The translations under genes were made by a program, and so were the position numbers. Under the pieces are notes generated by a model that was given only the letters and a program-made list of their open reading frames with translations, made no database searches and was not told the origin of the DNA. Below are positions 1 to 7,114 of a stretch of 64,000 nt of DNA, one piece after another. Source of the DNA: Pantoea coffeiphila (GTDB taxonomy: Bacteria; Pseudomonadota; Gammaproteobacteria; Enterobacterales; Enterobacteriaceae); NCBI RefSeq assembly GCF_016909495.1, contig NZ_JAFBFW010000006.1, positions 186,001 to 250,000 of the forward strand, given 5' to 3'. Every line of letters begins with the position of its first letter. Within the stretch, counting starts at the first letter, position 1.

Positions 1-267
1 AAAACTGTCCGCCCAGTGCATCAGATGTGGCCCCAGACGATAAGTGCCTTCCGCCGTTCTCACCAGTAATCCCAGCTCGGTCAGGACGTTGATCTGGCCG
101 TGCGCGGTGCTTTTGGGCAGCGCCAGCTGTCGGGTGATATCTGCCGCTGAGAGCGAGCCGCTGGCCGCCGCGACCAGATCGAGAATGGTAACAGCTCTCC
201 GCAGAGCGGGCACCGAATCGACGCTTTTGAGCGGTTGATCGCTTTTTGTACCGGAATTCCCTGACAT
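1..267 (-). CDS. blcR: IclR-family transcriptional regulator (BlcR/AttJ-like), 3' end outside the window
   Basis: Reads leftwards from ATG at 267 and is still open at base 1, so only the first 89 residues are present. They contain an IclR-type winged helix: PALRRAVTILDL, then SAADITRQLALPKSTAHGQI as recognition helix region, then a wing ending TYRLGP. The gene is divergent from an SSADH-ADH-lactonase operon whose order matches Agrobacterium blcABC/attKLM, where the IclR repressor BlcR (AttJ) is released by succinate semialdehyde. The ligand-binding domain lies outside the window. Identity as BlcR rests on this context and is an inference; membership of the IclR family is clear. Confidence 0.8.
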   Translation of the reverse strand, partial: MSGNSGTKSDQPLKSVDSVPALRRAVTILDLVAAASGSLSAADITRQLALPKSTAHGQINVLTELGLLVRTAEGTYRLGPHLMHWADSF

Positions 268-301
268 ACTGCACCTCGTATAAAGTTCATCATACAGACT
301 A

Positions 302-321
302 TAGTTCAATATATTGAACTA
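302..321. promoter_or_regulatory. Perfect 20-bp palindrome, likely BlcR-type operator
   Basis: TAGTTCAATATATTGAACTA is identical to its reverse complement over all 20 bases. It lies in the 71-bp gap between the divergent IclR gene (start 267) and the aldehyde dehydrogenase (start 339), 17 bp before the latter's ATG and just upstream of its AAGAGGAAG ribosome site. That is the position expected for a repressor covering the blcA promoter. A further GTTCAT half-like motif lies near 286. Binding by the neighbouring IclR protein is inferred. Confidence 0.7.
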
Positions 322-338
322 AGCGAAAAGAGGAAGCT

Positions 339-1793
339 ATGATCAAGCTCAAGAATTCAGCACTGCTGCGTGACCGCTGCCTGATTAATGGAGAATGGAT
401 TTCCGCCAGCGATGGTCGCGAGATTGAGGTAGATAATCCGGCCAGCGGCAAAATTATTGCCAGGGTGCCTTCGCTGACCGGCAGCGAGGCGGAAACCGCC
501 ATCGCCGCCGCAAAAGCGGCACTACCCGGCTGGAGCCGCATGGCGGCGAAGGACAGAACCGCGATTCTTCGCCGCTGGTTTACGCTGATAGTTGAGAACG
601 CAGACGATCTGGCCGCGCTGATGACCGCCGAGCAGGGTAAACCGCTGGCGGAAGCAAAGGGCGAAGCGCTGTACGCCGCCTCCTTCGTTGAATGGTTTGC
701 GGAAGAAGCCAAACGTGTTTACGGCGAAACGGTTCCGGCACCCGGCACCGATAAACGCATCATCGTGATGAAGCAGCCGATCGGCGTCTGCGCAGCGATC
801 ACCCCGTGGAACTTCCCGGCGGCAATGATTACCCGCAAAGCCGCTCCCGCTCTGGCGGCAGGCTGCACGATGATTGTCAAACCCGCCGAACAGACGCCGT
901 TGACCGCGCTGGCGCTGGGTGTACTGGCCGAACAGGCTGGTATCCCTGCGGGCGTATTTCAGGTGATCACCGGTGATGCCAAAGAAATTGGCGGAGTACT
1001 CACCGCCAGCGCCACGGTAAGAAAACTCTCCTTCACCGGTTCGACGGAGGTGGGCCGGATTCTGATGGCGCAGTCGGCACCCACGATCAAAAAACTGTCG
1101 CTGGAGCTGGGCGGCAACGCGCCGTTTATCGTCTTTGACGATGCCGATCTGGATGCGGCCGTTGAGGGCGCGCTGGCGTCGAAATACCGCAATGCCGGCC
1201 AGACCTGCGTCTGCTCTAACCGCATATACGTTCAGTCCAGTGTCTATGATGCCTTCGCCGATAAGCTGGTGGCGCGCGTTGCGGCACTGGAAGTCGGGGA
1301 AGGTCATCAGCCGGGCGTCACTATCGGACCGTTGATTGACGCCAGCGCCGTTGAAAAAGTGGAAGATCATATCGCCGATGCGCTGGCTAAAGGGGCAAAA
1401 CTGCTGATTGGCGGGCAACGCCACGCGCTGGGGGCCACTTTTTATCAGCCGACGGTGCTGGCCGAAGCCAGCCAGCAAATGAAAATCGCCCGCGAGGAAA
1501 CCTTTGGGCCGGTTGCGCCGCTTTTCCGCTTTGAAACGGAAGAGGAGGTGATTGCCATGGCCAACGATACCGAATTTGGCCTGGCGGCTTACTTCTATAC
1601 CGAAAATGTTCGCCGCACCTGGCGGGTGGCCGAAGCGCTGGAGTACGGCATGGTGGGCCACAACAGCGGACTGATCTCCAATGAGGTTGCGCCGTTTGGT
1701 GGTGTGAAGCAGTCCGGGCTGGGGCGTGAAGGTTCCCACCACGGCATTGATGAGTATCTGGAAATTAAATATCTGTGCTCGGTCATCGCCTGA
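339..1793 (+). CDS. blcA: NAD(P)-dependent succinate-semialdehyde dehydrogenase (BlcA/AttK, GabD-like)
   Basis: 484-residue aldehyde dehydrogenase of the usual length for GabD/BlcA. Visible motifs are the PWNFP cofactor-site segment, FTGSTEVG of the Rossmann domain, the general base Glu256 in ELGGNAP, and the catalytic Cys290 in GQTCVC. The family oxidises succinate semialdehyde to succinate. First gene of a three-gene operon (28 bp before the ADH). In the Agrobacterium pathway gamma-butyrolactone goes to gamma-hydroxybutyrate, then succinate semialdehyde, then succinate, and this enzyme does the last step. Start chosen for the AGAGGAAG ribosome site. The SSADH role is strongly suggested by sequence plus operon; another aldehyde cannot be excluded. 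Confidence 0.88.
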   Translation: MIKLKNSALLRDRCLINGEWISASDGREIEVDNPASGKIIARVPSLTGSEAETAIAAAKAALPGWSRMAAKDRTAILRRWFTLIVENADDLAALMTAEQGKPLAEAKGEALYAASFVEWFAEEAKRVYGETVPAPGTDKRIIVMKQPIGVCAAITPWNFPAAMITRKAAPALAAGCTMIVKPAEQTPLTALALGVLAEQAGIPAGVFQVITGDAKEIGGVLTASATVRKLSFTGSTEVGRILMAQSAPTIKKLSLELGGNAPFIVFDDADLDAAVEGALASKYRNAGQTCVCSNRIYVQSSVYDAFADKLVARVAALEVGEGHQPGVTIGPLIDASAVEKVEDHIADALAKGAKLLIGGQRHALGATFYQPTVLAEASQQMKIAREETFGPVAPLFRFETEEEVIAMANDTEFGLAAYFYTENVRRTWRVAEALEYGMVGHNSGLISNEVAPFGGVKQSGLGREGSHHGIDEYLEIKYLCSVIA

Positions 1794-1821
1794 GCATGCC
1801 CGTTACCTGAGAGGAGGAATA

Positions 1822-2982
1822 ATGTCTATCAATCCATTTGAGTTCCGCACCGTGCCCTCCATTGAGGTGAAATGGGGAGGTGCACAGGATCTGGGTACGA
1901 TCGTTGCGGCGCGGTTCAAGGCGCGAAACGCCCTGCTGGTAACCGATGCCGGGCTGATTAAGGCCGGGCTGATTGCGCCTATTGAAGCTTCGCTAAAAAG
2001 TGCCGGATTTACCGTGAGCCTGTTTGACCAGGTGGTCGCCGATCCGCCTGAGCATATCGTTCACGCCTGTGCCGACGCGGCACGTGGGGCAAATGCCGAT
2101 ATCGTGATTGGTCTTGGCGGAGGATCATCGCTGGATATTGCCAAGCTGGCGGCGATTCTGGTGGAGAGCGAACAGCCGCTGGCGGACATGTACGGTATCG
2201 GTAAAGTGAGCGGTTCGCGCCTGCCGCTGGTGCTGATCCCCACCACCGCCGGGACCGGGTCTGAGGTGACCAATATTTCGATTATCACCACCGGTGAAAC
2301 CACCAAAATGGGGGTGGTGTCGCCGCAGCTGTACGCTGATTTCGTGCTTCTCGACGCCGAACTCACCGTGGGGCTGCCGCAGATCCATACCGCCGCAACG
2401 GGCATTGATGCCATGGTGCATGCGATCGAGGCGTATACCAGTAAACATAAAAAGAACCCGCTGTCCGATGCGCTGGCGCGCGAAGCGCTGCGTCTGCTCG
2501 GTGCGAACCTGATTGCCGCCTGCCGCGACGGTAAAAATCGTGCGGCGCGCGAGGGGATGCTGCTGGGCGCAACGCTGGCCGGCCAGGCATTTGCCAACTC
2601 GCCTGTTGCCGCCGTTCACGCGCTGGCCTATCCATTAGGCGGCCACTATCACATTGCGCACGGCCTTTCTAACGCGCTGATGCTCGGCCCGGTGCTGCGC
2701 TACAACGCCAGCGCCGCCGCGCCGCTGTATGCCGAGCTGGCGGACGTGCTGGGGGTTGAGGGCAGTGGCAACGCCGACCAGCGTTCCGCCGCCTTCGTTG
2801 AGCATATGCTGACGCTGATGGAAGAGAGCGGAGCACCGCGCAGGCTGCGTGACGTGGGCGTAACCGAAGAGAGCCTCCCGCGCCTGGCGGCTGATGCCAT
2901 GCTGCAAACGCGCCTGCTGACCAACAACCCGGTCGATGTGCAGGAACAAGACGCACTGAATCTGTATCAACAAGCATTCTGA
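1822..2982 (+). CDS. blcB: Iron-containing alcohol dehydrogenase, gamma-hydroxybutyrate dehydrogenase (BlcB/AttL-like)
   Basis: 386 residues from the ATG that follows GAGGAGGAAT; an in-frame upstream extension to 1726 overlaps blcA and is not favoured. Group III Fe-ADH features: GGGSSLD nucleotide loop and the metal ligands Asp196, His200, His266 and His280 (GIDAMVH, VHALAY, HIAHG). Family members oxidise alcohols such as 4-hydroxybutyrate with NAD. Between the SSADH and lactonase genes it fits the gamma-hydroxybutyrate-to-succinate-semialdehyde step. Followed 54 bp later by the lactonase gene. Confidence 0.87.
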   Translation: MSINPFEFRTVPSIEVKWGGAQDLGTIVAARFKARNALLVTDAGLIKAGLIAPIEASLKSAGFTVSLFDQVVADPPEHIVHACADAARGANADIVIGLGGGSSLDIAKLAAILVESEQPLADMYGIGKVSGSRLPLVLIPTTAGTGSEVTNISIITTGETTKMGVVSPQLYADFVLLDAELTVGLPQIHTAATGIDAMVHAIEAYTSKHKKNPLSDALAREALRLLGANLIAACRDGKNRAAREGMLLGATLAGQAFANSPVAAVHALAYPLGGHYHIAHGLSNALMLGPVLRYNASAAAPLYAELADVLGVEGSGNADQRSAAFVEHMLTLMEESGAPRRLRDVGVTEESLPRLAADAMLQTRLLTNNPVDVQEQDALNLYQQAF

Positions 2983-3036
2983 CGACCTGACTCAAACGTA
3001 TCACTGTACCCACTATAAAAAAGAGGCAAGCCCAGT

Positions 3037-3828
3037 ATGAACGATATTCGACTCTATATGCTTCAGTCCGGCACCCTGAAGTGCAAAGTGCACAACATTA
3101 AAATGAACCAGGGCAGCGGTGCGGATTATGAAATTCCGGTGCCGTTTTTCCTGATCACCCACCCTGATGGTCACACTATTATTGATGGCGGCAACGCCAT
3201 TGAAGTCGCCACCGATCCTCGCGGCCACTGGGGGGGGATCTGCGACGTGTACTGGCCGGTACTGGCGGAAGATCAGGGCTGTGTCGATCAAATTAAGGCG
3301 CTGGGCATCGATCCGGCGGATGTGAAATACGTGGTGCAGTCGCATCTGCATCTTGACCATACCGGCGCAATTGGCCGCTTCCCGAATGCCAAACATATCG
3401 TGCAGCGCGTGGAGTATGAGTATGCCTTTACGCCGGACTGGTTTGCCGCCGGTGGCTATATCCGTAAAGACTTCGACAAGCCGGGGCTGAACTGGCAGTT
3501 CCTCAACGGCACCGAGGATGATTTTTACGATGTTTACGGCGATGGCACGTTAACCACGATCTTCTCTCCCGGACATGCGCCCGGACACCAGTCATTCCTG
3601 GTACGGCTGCCAAACAGCAAGCCGCTGCTGCTGACTATCGATGCCGCCTATACGGTGGATCACTGGGAAGAGAAGGCGCTGCCGGGCTTCCTGGCCTCGG
3701 CGGTGGATTCCGTGCGCTCGGTGCAGAAGCTGCGTAACGTTGCCGAGCGTAACGATGCCATCGTGGTCACCGGGCACGATCCGGATGCCTGGGCGGGCTT
3801 TAAGAAAGCTCCTGAGTATTATTCCTGA
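3037..3828 (+). CDS. blcC: Metallo-beta-lactamase-fold lactonase (AHL / gamma-butyrolactone lactonase, BlcC/AttM-like)
   Basis: 263 residues, the family length. The dinuclear zinc motif is complete: His103-x-His105-x-Asp107-His108 (SHLHLDH), a further His in SPGHAPGH, an Asp in TIDAAY and a His in VTGHDPDAW. The protein opens NDIRLYMLQSGTLKCKVHN, very like AttM/AiiB of Agrobacterium. Family members open gamma-butyrolactone and also hydrolyse N-acyl-homoserine lactones, giving carbon use and quorum quenching. Last gene of the operon, with a hairpin terminator about 27 bp after the stop. No signal peptide, so it acts in the cytoplasm. Confidence 0.9.
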   Translation: MNDIRLYMLQSGTLKCKVHNIKMNQGSGADYEIPVPFFLITHPDGHTIIDGGNAIEVATDPRGHWGGICDVYWPVLAEDQGCVDQIKALGIDPADVKYVVQSHLHLDHTGAIGRFPNAKHIVQRVEYEYAFTPDWFAAGGYIRKDFDKPGLNWQFLNGTEDDFYDVYGDGTLTTIFSPGHAPGHQSFLVRLPNSKPLLLTIDAAYTVDHWEEKALPGFLASAVDSVRSVQKLRNVAERNDAIVVTGHDPDAWAGFKKAPEYYS

Positions 3829-3854
3829 CAGGGGTTGAGAAAATGCGATAAGGA

Positions 3855-3884
3855 CGGGGCTATCAGCGTTTACTGATAACCCCG
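3855..3884 (+). terminator. Terminator hairpin after blcC, also 3' part of the hok unit
   Basis: CGGGGcTATCAG / CTGATAaCCCCG stem with a CGTTTA loop, followed by TTTTGA. It ends the blc operon on the + strand. The same hairpin recurs at 4644-4673 with perfect 12-bp arms, so it belongs to the duplicated hok unit and probably also lies in the 3' region of the hok mRNA. Confidence 0.7.
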
Positions 3885-3928
3885 TTTTGATGGTGCCGTC
3901 AGCTATGCCCTGACGCATCAGCCTGAAA

Positions 3929-3948
3929 ACGGGGGATTGCTCCCCCGT
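3929..3948 (-). terminator. Terminator of intact hok
   Basis: ACGGGGGA-TTGC-TCCCCCGT stem; read on the - strand it is followed by TTTT. It lies 9 bp downstream of the hok stop codon. Confidence 0.7.
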
Positions 3949-3956
3949 CCAGGTCG

Positions 3957-4109
3957 CTACTTACCGGATTCGTAAGCCATGAATGCAGCCACCTCTTTGT
4001 CACCACTCTTCCAGCGTAATTCGCAAAGCGTCTCACGCGTAAAGTAGGTAAATATCAAAACGGTAATACAGAGTATTAACACGATAGTGATTATGGGTGG
4101 TATTTTCAT
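3957..4109 (-). CDS. hok: Hok/Gef-family type I toxin, small inner-membrane protein
   Basis: 50 residues beginning [20 protein letters not shown], a single N-terminal membrane helix. The Hok signature follows: [20 protein letters not shown], then MAYESGK, with the conserved Cys and the EVAAFMAYE tail. It closely matches plasmid R1 Hok, including the C-terminal AFMAYESGK. Known family members depolarise the inner membrane when the antisense RNA decays. The start is the ATG overlapping the mok stop (ATGA) after AAGGAGCAAGAGCG. A TATAAT box on the same strand lies at 4279-4284. The in-frame extension to 4229 is not needed. Confidence 0.9.
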   Translation of the reverse strand: MKIPPIITIVLILCITVLIFTYFTRETLCELRWKSGDKEVAAFMAYESGK

Positions 4110-4165
4110 CGCTCTTGCTCCTTGCATTGCTGCGGGTAAGAGGCTACTCTGATGTTGTTGGGCAT
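4106..4165 (-). CDS. mok: mok leader peptide overlapping hok
   Basis: A 19-codon reading frame ([19 protein letters not shown]) ends in TGA overlapping the hok ATG as ATGA. In plasmid R1 the mok frame starts at the equivalent place and its translation is required for hok translation, with Sok RNA blocking mok. Here the frame is much shorter than R1 mok because it stops at the hok start, which would give direct translational coupling. The call rests on position and homology of the leader, not on peptide similarity. Confidence 0.6.
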   Translation of the reverse strand: MPNNIRVASYPQQCKEQER

Positions 4166-4219
4166 AAGAGTGGGCCTCGTTGGTGATTAATATTACCTTC
4201 GGGGCTTTCTTCTTTTTAT
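4122..4219 (+). ncRNA. sok: Sok-like antisense RNA with its promoter, intact copy
   Basis: On the strand opposite hok, TTGCAT (4122-4127) and TACTCT (4145-4150) are 17 bp apart, a good sigma-70 promoter in the same position as the R1 sok promoter. The predicted transcript starts near 4157, covers the mok start, and contains GCCTCGTTGGTGATTAATAT and CGGGGCTTTCTTCTTTTTAT, which align with R1 Sok. In R1 this antitoxin RNA of about 65 nt binds hok mRNA and triggers RNase III cleavage. Ends are estimated. Confidence 0.65.
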
Positions 4220-4745
4220 CTCTCAACAACCTGTTACTGCCAGTTACCTGAGATAAAAAGCCTCAAGCACCGGGCGGGATTATACTTTAGTGCGTGAGTT
4301 ATTAAATTTGTTTCTGCGTACTATGCGTAAAATTGCGTACGATATCGCAATTTTCGTGTAATTAATTTGTTATTTCATCTGCGCATTAATCTGATGCTAT
4401 TAGTTAAGGTTGGCTTGTTATTTGTTTGTGTTATGTGATTTGGTTATTGGTTTTATAGAGATGGTTTTATTTTTATTAAGTTAATTAACTCAGTGATATT
4501 ATTAATCGCTGTAATCGATTAATATTACTTTCTCCAGCGACGACTATCGTAGATAGTCAAACTATCCACACTATTTTTCCTTGCCGGCATTCTGACCATT
4601 CCCTGGCGACATAAGATAAGAACTTTTGTTGCTCTGAAAAGGACGGGGCTATCAGCGTTCACTGATAGCCCCGTATTGTTGGTGCCGTCAGCTAAGCCCT
4701 GACGCATCATCCTGAAAACGGGGGATTGCTCCCCCGCCCAGGTCG

Positions 4746-4899
4746 CTACTTACCGGATTCGTAAGCCATGAATGCAGCCACCTCTTTGTCACCACTCTTC
4801 CAGCGTAATTCGCAAAGCGTCTCACGGGTAAAGTAGGTAAATATCAAAACGGTAATACAGAGTAATTAACACGATAGTGATTATGGGTGGTATTTTCAT
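4746..4899 (-). pseudogene. Frameshifted hok copy
   Basis: Aligned to the intact toxin at 3957-4109, this copy has one extra A (GAGTAATTAAC against GAGTATTAAC on the + strand). The frame therefore reads [17 protein letters not shown] and stops at codon 26, losing the Cys and the EVAAF tail. All other bases are nearly identical, so the inactivation looks recent. Confidence 0.85.
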
Positions 4900-4911
4900 C
4901 GCTCTTGCTCC

Positions 4912-5009
4912 TTGCATTACTGCGGGTAAGAGGCTACTCTGATGTTCTGTGGACATAGAGGATGCCTCGTTGGTGATTAACATTACCTTCGGGGCTTTCT
5001 TCTTTTTAT
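4912..5009 (+). ncRNA. Sok-like antisense RNA, second copy
   Basis: TTGCAT (4912-4917), 17-bp spacer, TACTCT (4935-4940), then a predicted transcript from about 4947 with GGACATAGAGGATGCCTCG and CGGGGCTTTCTTCTTTTTAT. It resembles R1 Sok at least as well as copy 1 does. The promoter and antisense body are intact although the toxin copy is broken, so this unit may express antitoxin only. Differences of a few bases from copy 1 decide whether it can act in trans. Confidence 0.55.
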
Positions 5010-5354
5010 CCCTTACAACCTGTTACTGCCAGTTACCTGAGATAAAAAGCCTCAAGCACCGGGCGGGATTATACTTCAGCGTATGAGTTATTAAATTTGT
5101 TTCTGTCCTCTATGCGTGAAATTGCGTACGGTATCGCAAACTTTATGTAATTATTTTTTGGTATTCATTTATTGGATTGGTATCGCTTTCGGGTTTGTAG
5201 TTAAACTTGTTATGCACCCTGTTCATTTGAGATGGTCATTAATTTAATTCGGCGTTTTCATGGGTGATAATTCAATTAACACAGGGGGGTTATTATCCCC
5301 TTTAACCTGTTCACGTTATTATTTCCTATTAGAAACCCAGAAATAAGCAAACCG

Positions 5355-5909
5355 TTATGCTGTTTTACCCGTCTTAGCCACCAGCTCAATCTGCGATCCC
5401 CACGGCGTCAGGAAGTAAAACCACTGAGTACCATCGGCATTGGTGACGGGTTCATTAAGCGTCTTCAGCCCGGCCTTTTTTAGAGCTTCATAACTCGCTT
5501 GAATACCCTGAGTGCGCAGGGCGATATGCGTTGCCGCAGCGTCATCCTCGTGTGGTTGAGCATGATTGATCTCTGCACCGCTGTATTGAAACAGTTCAAT
5601 GCCGGTACCGTCCGGCAGTCTGACCATCACAAAGCGTTTTAAGTCGCTGGAAGAACGCCAGTTAAACGCTGTTTTCCACGCGTCAGGAATAGTACCCGGC
5701 GTGATATCAGATTCGAGTTTGCCACCGAAGGTTTTTGAGAAAAACGCCACGGCAGCATTGATATCGGGAACGTTGATCCCGGCATGATCGATACCGCTAA
5801 TATGGACGACCGGCTGCGGCTCAGCACCGAATGCCGTTGCGGAAAGCGATGCCGCACCCAGTAGCAGTGCCGAGGCGAAGGCGGTTGAGTTAACGCTAAA
5901 TTTTTTCAT
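5355..5909 (-). CDS. Secreted VOC-family (glyoxalase/bleomycin-resistance fold) protein
   Basis: 184 residues with a Sec signal peptide (KKFSVNSTAFASALLLGAAS, cleavage near AFG-AEP), then one vicinal-oxygen-chelate unit: HISGIDHAGINVPDINAAV near residue 36, ELFQYSG in the middle and FYFLTPWGSQIELV at the end. The His, Glu and Glu spacing of the metal site is present, so metal-dependent activity on a small electrophile or ring is possible. A periplasmic VOC protein is uncommon. Divergent from the LysR gene at 6047 with an inverted repeat between them, so probably its target. Substrate unknown. Confidence 0.75.
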   Translation of the reverse strand: MKKFSVNSTAFASALLLGAASLSATAFGAEPQPVVHISGIDHAGINVPDINAAVAFFSKTFGGKLESDITPGTIPDAWKTAFNWRSSSDLKRFVMVRLPDGTGIELFQYSGAEINHAQPHEDDAAATHIALRTQGIQASYEALKKAGLKTLNEPVTNADGTQWFYFLTPWGSQIELVAKTGKTA

Positions 5910-6002
5910 CGGTTGCTCCCGTTTGTTAGTCTAACCGCCTCATCGGGCGGAAAGTTCTGCGACGGTCTGTCGCGATGAAAGAAGCATATCGACGCGCCAA
6001 CA

Positions 6003-6026
6003 TTTTCAAAATAGAATGATTTGAAA
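6003..6026. promoter_or_regulatory. TTTCAAA-N9-TTTGAAA inverted repeat, LysR operator candidate
   Basis: 7-bp perfect arms at 6004-6010 and 6020-6026 lie between the divergent VOC gene (start 5909) and the LysR gene (start 6047). A related TTTCAA-TT-TTGAAA element precedes the next gene (7000-7013), and a TTGAAA-N7-TTTCAA element precedes another LysR gene (23402-23420). Confidence 0.55.
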
Positions 6027-6046
6027 CCCATCATTGCAAAAATGAA

Positions 6047-6961
6047 ATGAGTAAACTTCCCGATTTTGAAGGGCTGGCGATGTTTGCCAAAGTGGCTGAG
6101 GAGGGTTCCTTCGCAGCGGCGGCCAGAGTTATGGGCGTTTCCGTTCCCACCGTTTCCCGTGCGGTAGCGCGTCTTGAAGAGCGGCTGGGCGGAAGGCTGT
6201 TTAACCGTACATCCCGCCAGCTGGCGCTGACGGAGTTTGGTCAGAGTATGGCGGCGAAAGCGGCGGATATTTATCGCCAGGCGGAGGAAGTGGAGAGTGA
6301 AGCCCATGAACTCTCGGTTCAGCCGCGTGGACAGGTCAGGTTAGCGATCCCGATGTCATTTGGACTGCGCTGGGTGGCTCCGCTGATGCCTGAACTTATC
6401 CGTCAGTTCCCCGAACTGAATGTCGATCTGCATTTGTCCGATGCCTCAGTGGATTTAATTGCCGAAGGTTTTGACGCCGCACTGCGTATTGCCGCGCTGC
6501 CGGATTCCTCACTGGTGGCCCGCCGCTTGTGCCCGGTGACTCAGTATCTGGTTGCCTCACCGGCCTATCTGGCGCAGCACGGCACCCCTCTGCATCCACG
6601 CGAACTGAGCAGCAGACAGTGTTTCAGTTACGCCTACCGCGCCCGCAGCCAGGTCTGGCGTTTCAGCCACAGCTCAGGTTCGCAGGAGGATATTGTGCCG
6701 AACGGACCGCTGCGGGTGACGAACTCGGATGCGCTGCTACCGCCATTGCTGGAAGGGTTAGGTATTGCAGAACTGCCGGAGTTCATTGCCGCAGAGTATC
6801 TGCGCGACGGGCGGCTTATCCATTTGCTGGATGAATGGTCGATGACTCAGGGCGGATTGTATTTTGTGACCCCCACCGCGCGCAGTCGTCCGCTTAAAGT
6901 CAGGGTGCTGTCGGACTTTTTTGCGCGCCACCTTGCCGATCCCGCCTGGCGCTGGCCCTGA
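6047..6961 (+). CDS. LysR-family transcriptional regulator
   Basis: 304 residues: N-terminal winged helix (FAKVAEEGSFAAAARVMGVS, then PTVSRAVARLEERLGGRLFN) and a LysR substrate-binding domain from about residue 90, with the RGQVRLAIPMSFG and EGFDAALRIAALPDSSLVAR segments of the group that controls redox and aromatic-detoxification enzymes. It is divergent from the secreted VOC gene and precedes the SnoaL/ABM gene. Matching inverted repeats in both promoters suggest it governs both. Effector unknown. Confidence 0.88.
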   Translation: MSKLPDFEGLAMFAKVAEEGSFAAAARVMGVSVPTVSRAVARLEERLGGRLFNRTSRQLALTEFGQSMAAKAADIYRQAEEVESEAHELSVQPRGQVRLAIPMSFGLRWVAPLMPELIRQFPELNVDLHLSDASVDLIAEGFDAALRIAALPDSSLVARRLCPVTQYLVASPAYLAQHGTPLHPRELSSRQCFSYAYRARSQVWRFSHSSGSQEDIVPNGPLRVTNSDALLPPLLEGLGIAELPEFIAAEYLRDGRLIHLLDEWSMTQGGLYFVTPTARSRPLKVRVLSDFFARHLADPAWRWP

Positions 6962-6999
6962 CAGGCGAGGCATTTGATTGACCGCGAACGTACCTGTGC

Positions 7000-7013
7000 T
7001 TTCAATTTTGAAA
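7000..7013. promoter_or_regulatory. TTTCAA-TT-TTGAAA near-palindrome upstream of the SnoaL/ABM gene
   Basis: 6-bp arms around TT, about 100 bp before the start at 7115. The half-site matches the element in the VOC/LysR intergenic region, which suggests joint control by the LysR protein encoded at 6047. Confidence 0.45.
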
Positions 7014-7114
7014 CGATAGCTTTCATTCATTGCTATTTTCAGCGCTTCTGAAGTTTTTTATTGTTACCCCACGCCACCGAAAATGGGGCATTCACTTAAT
7101 ACTTCAGGAGCAAC

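Larger units (their letters stand above)
3851..4365. repeat. Tandem duplication, copy 1 (intact hok/mok/sok unit)
   Basis: About 515 bp that recurs at 4639-5152 with only scattered differences. The shared block runs from the GGACGGGGCTATCAG hairpin through the Hok gene, the antisense region, the TATAAT box of the toxin promoter and the AAATTGCGTAC segment. Outside these limits the flanks differ. The 273 bp between the copies is AT-rich with no recognisable gene. Confidence 0.85.
4639..5152. repeat. Tandem duplication, copy 2 (degenerate hok unit)
   Basis: Second copy of the 3851-4365 unit, same orientation. It keeps the perfect 12-bp hairpin at 4644-4673, the CGGGGGA/TCCCCCG terminator at 4719-4736, the sok promoter, and the hok TATAAT at 5068-5073. 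The toxin frame carries a one-base insertion. Confidence 0.85.

Noticed and set aside
1726-1821. Upstream in-frame extension of the Fe-ADH
   Set aside because: It overlaps the aldehyde dehydrogenase end; the start at 1822 has a strong GAGGAGG site.
3957-4229. 90-codon frame extending the Hok toxin upstream
   Set aside because: The added residues cover the antisense/leader region homologous to plasmid R1 mok-sok; the conserved 50-aa toxin with its own ribosome site and the ATGA overlap explains the locus.
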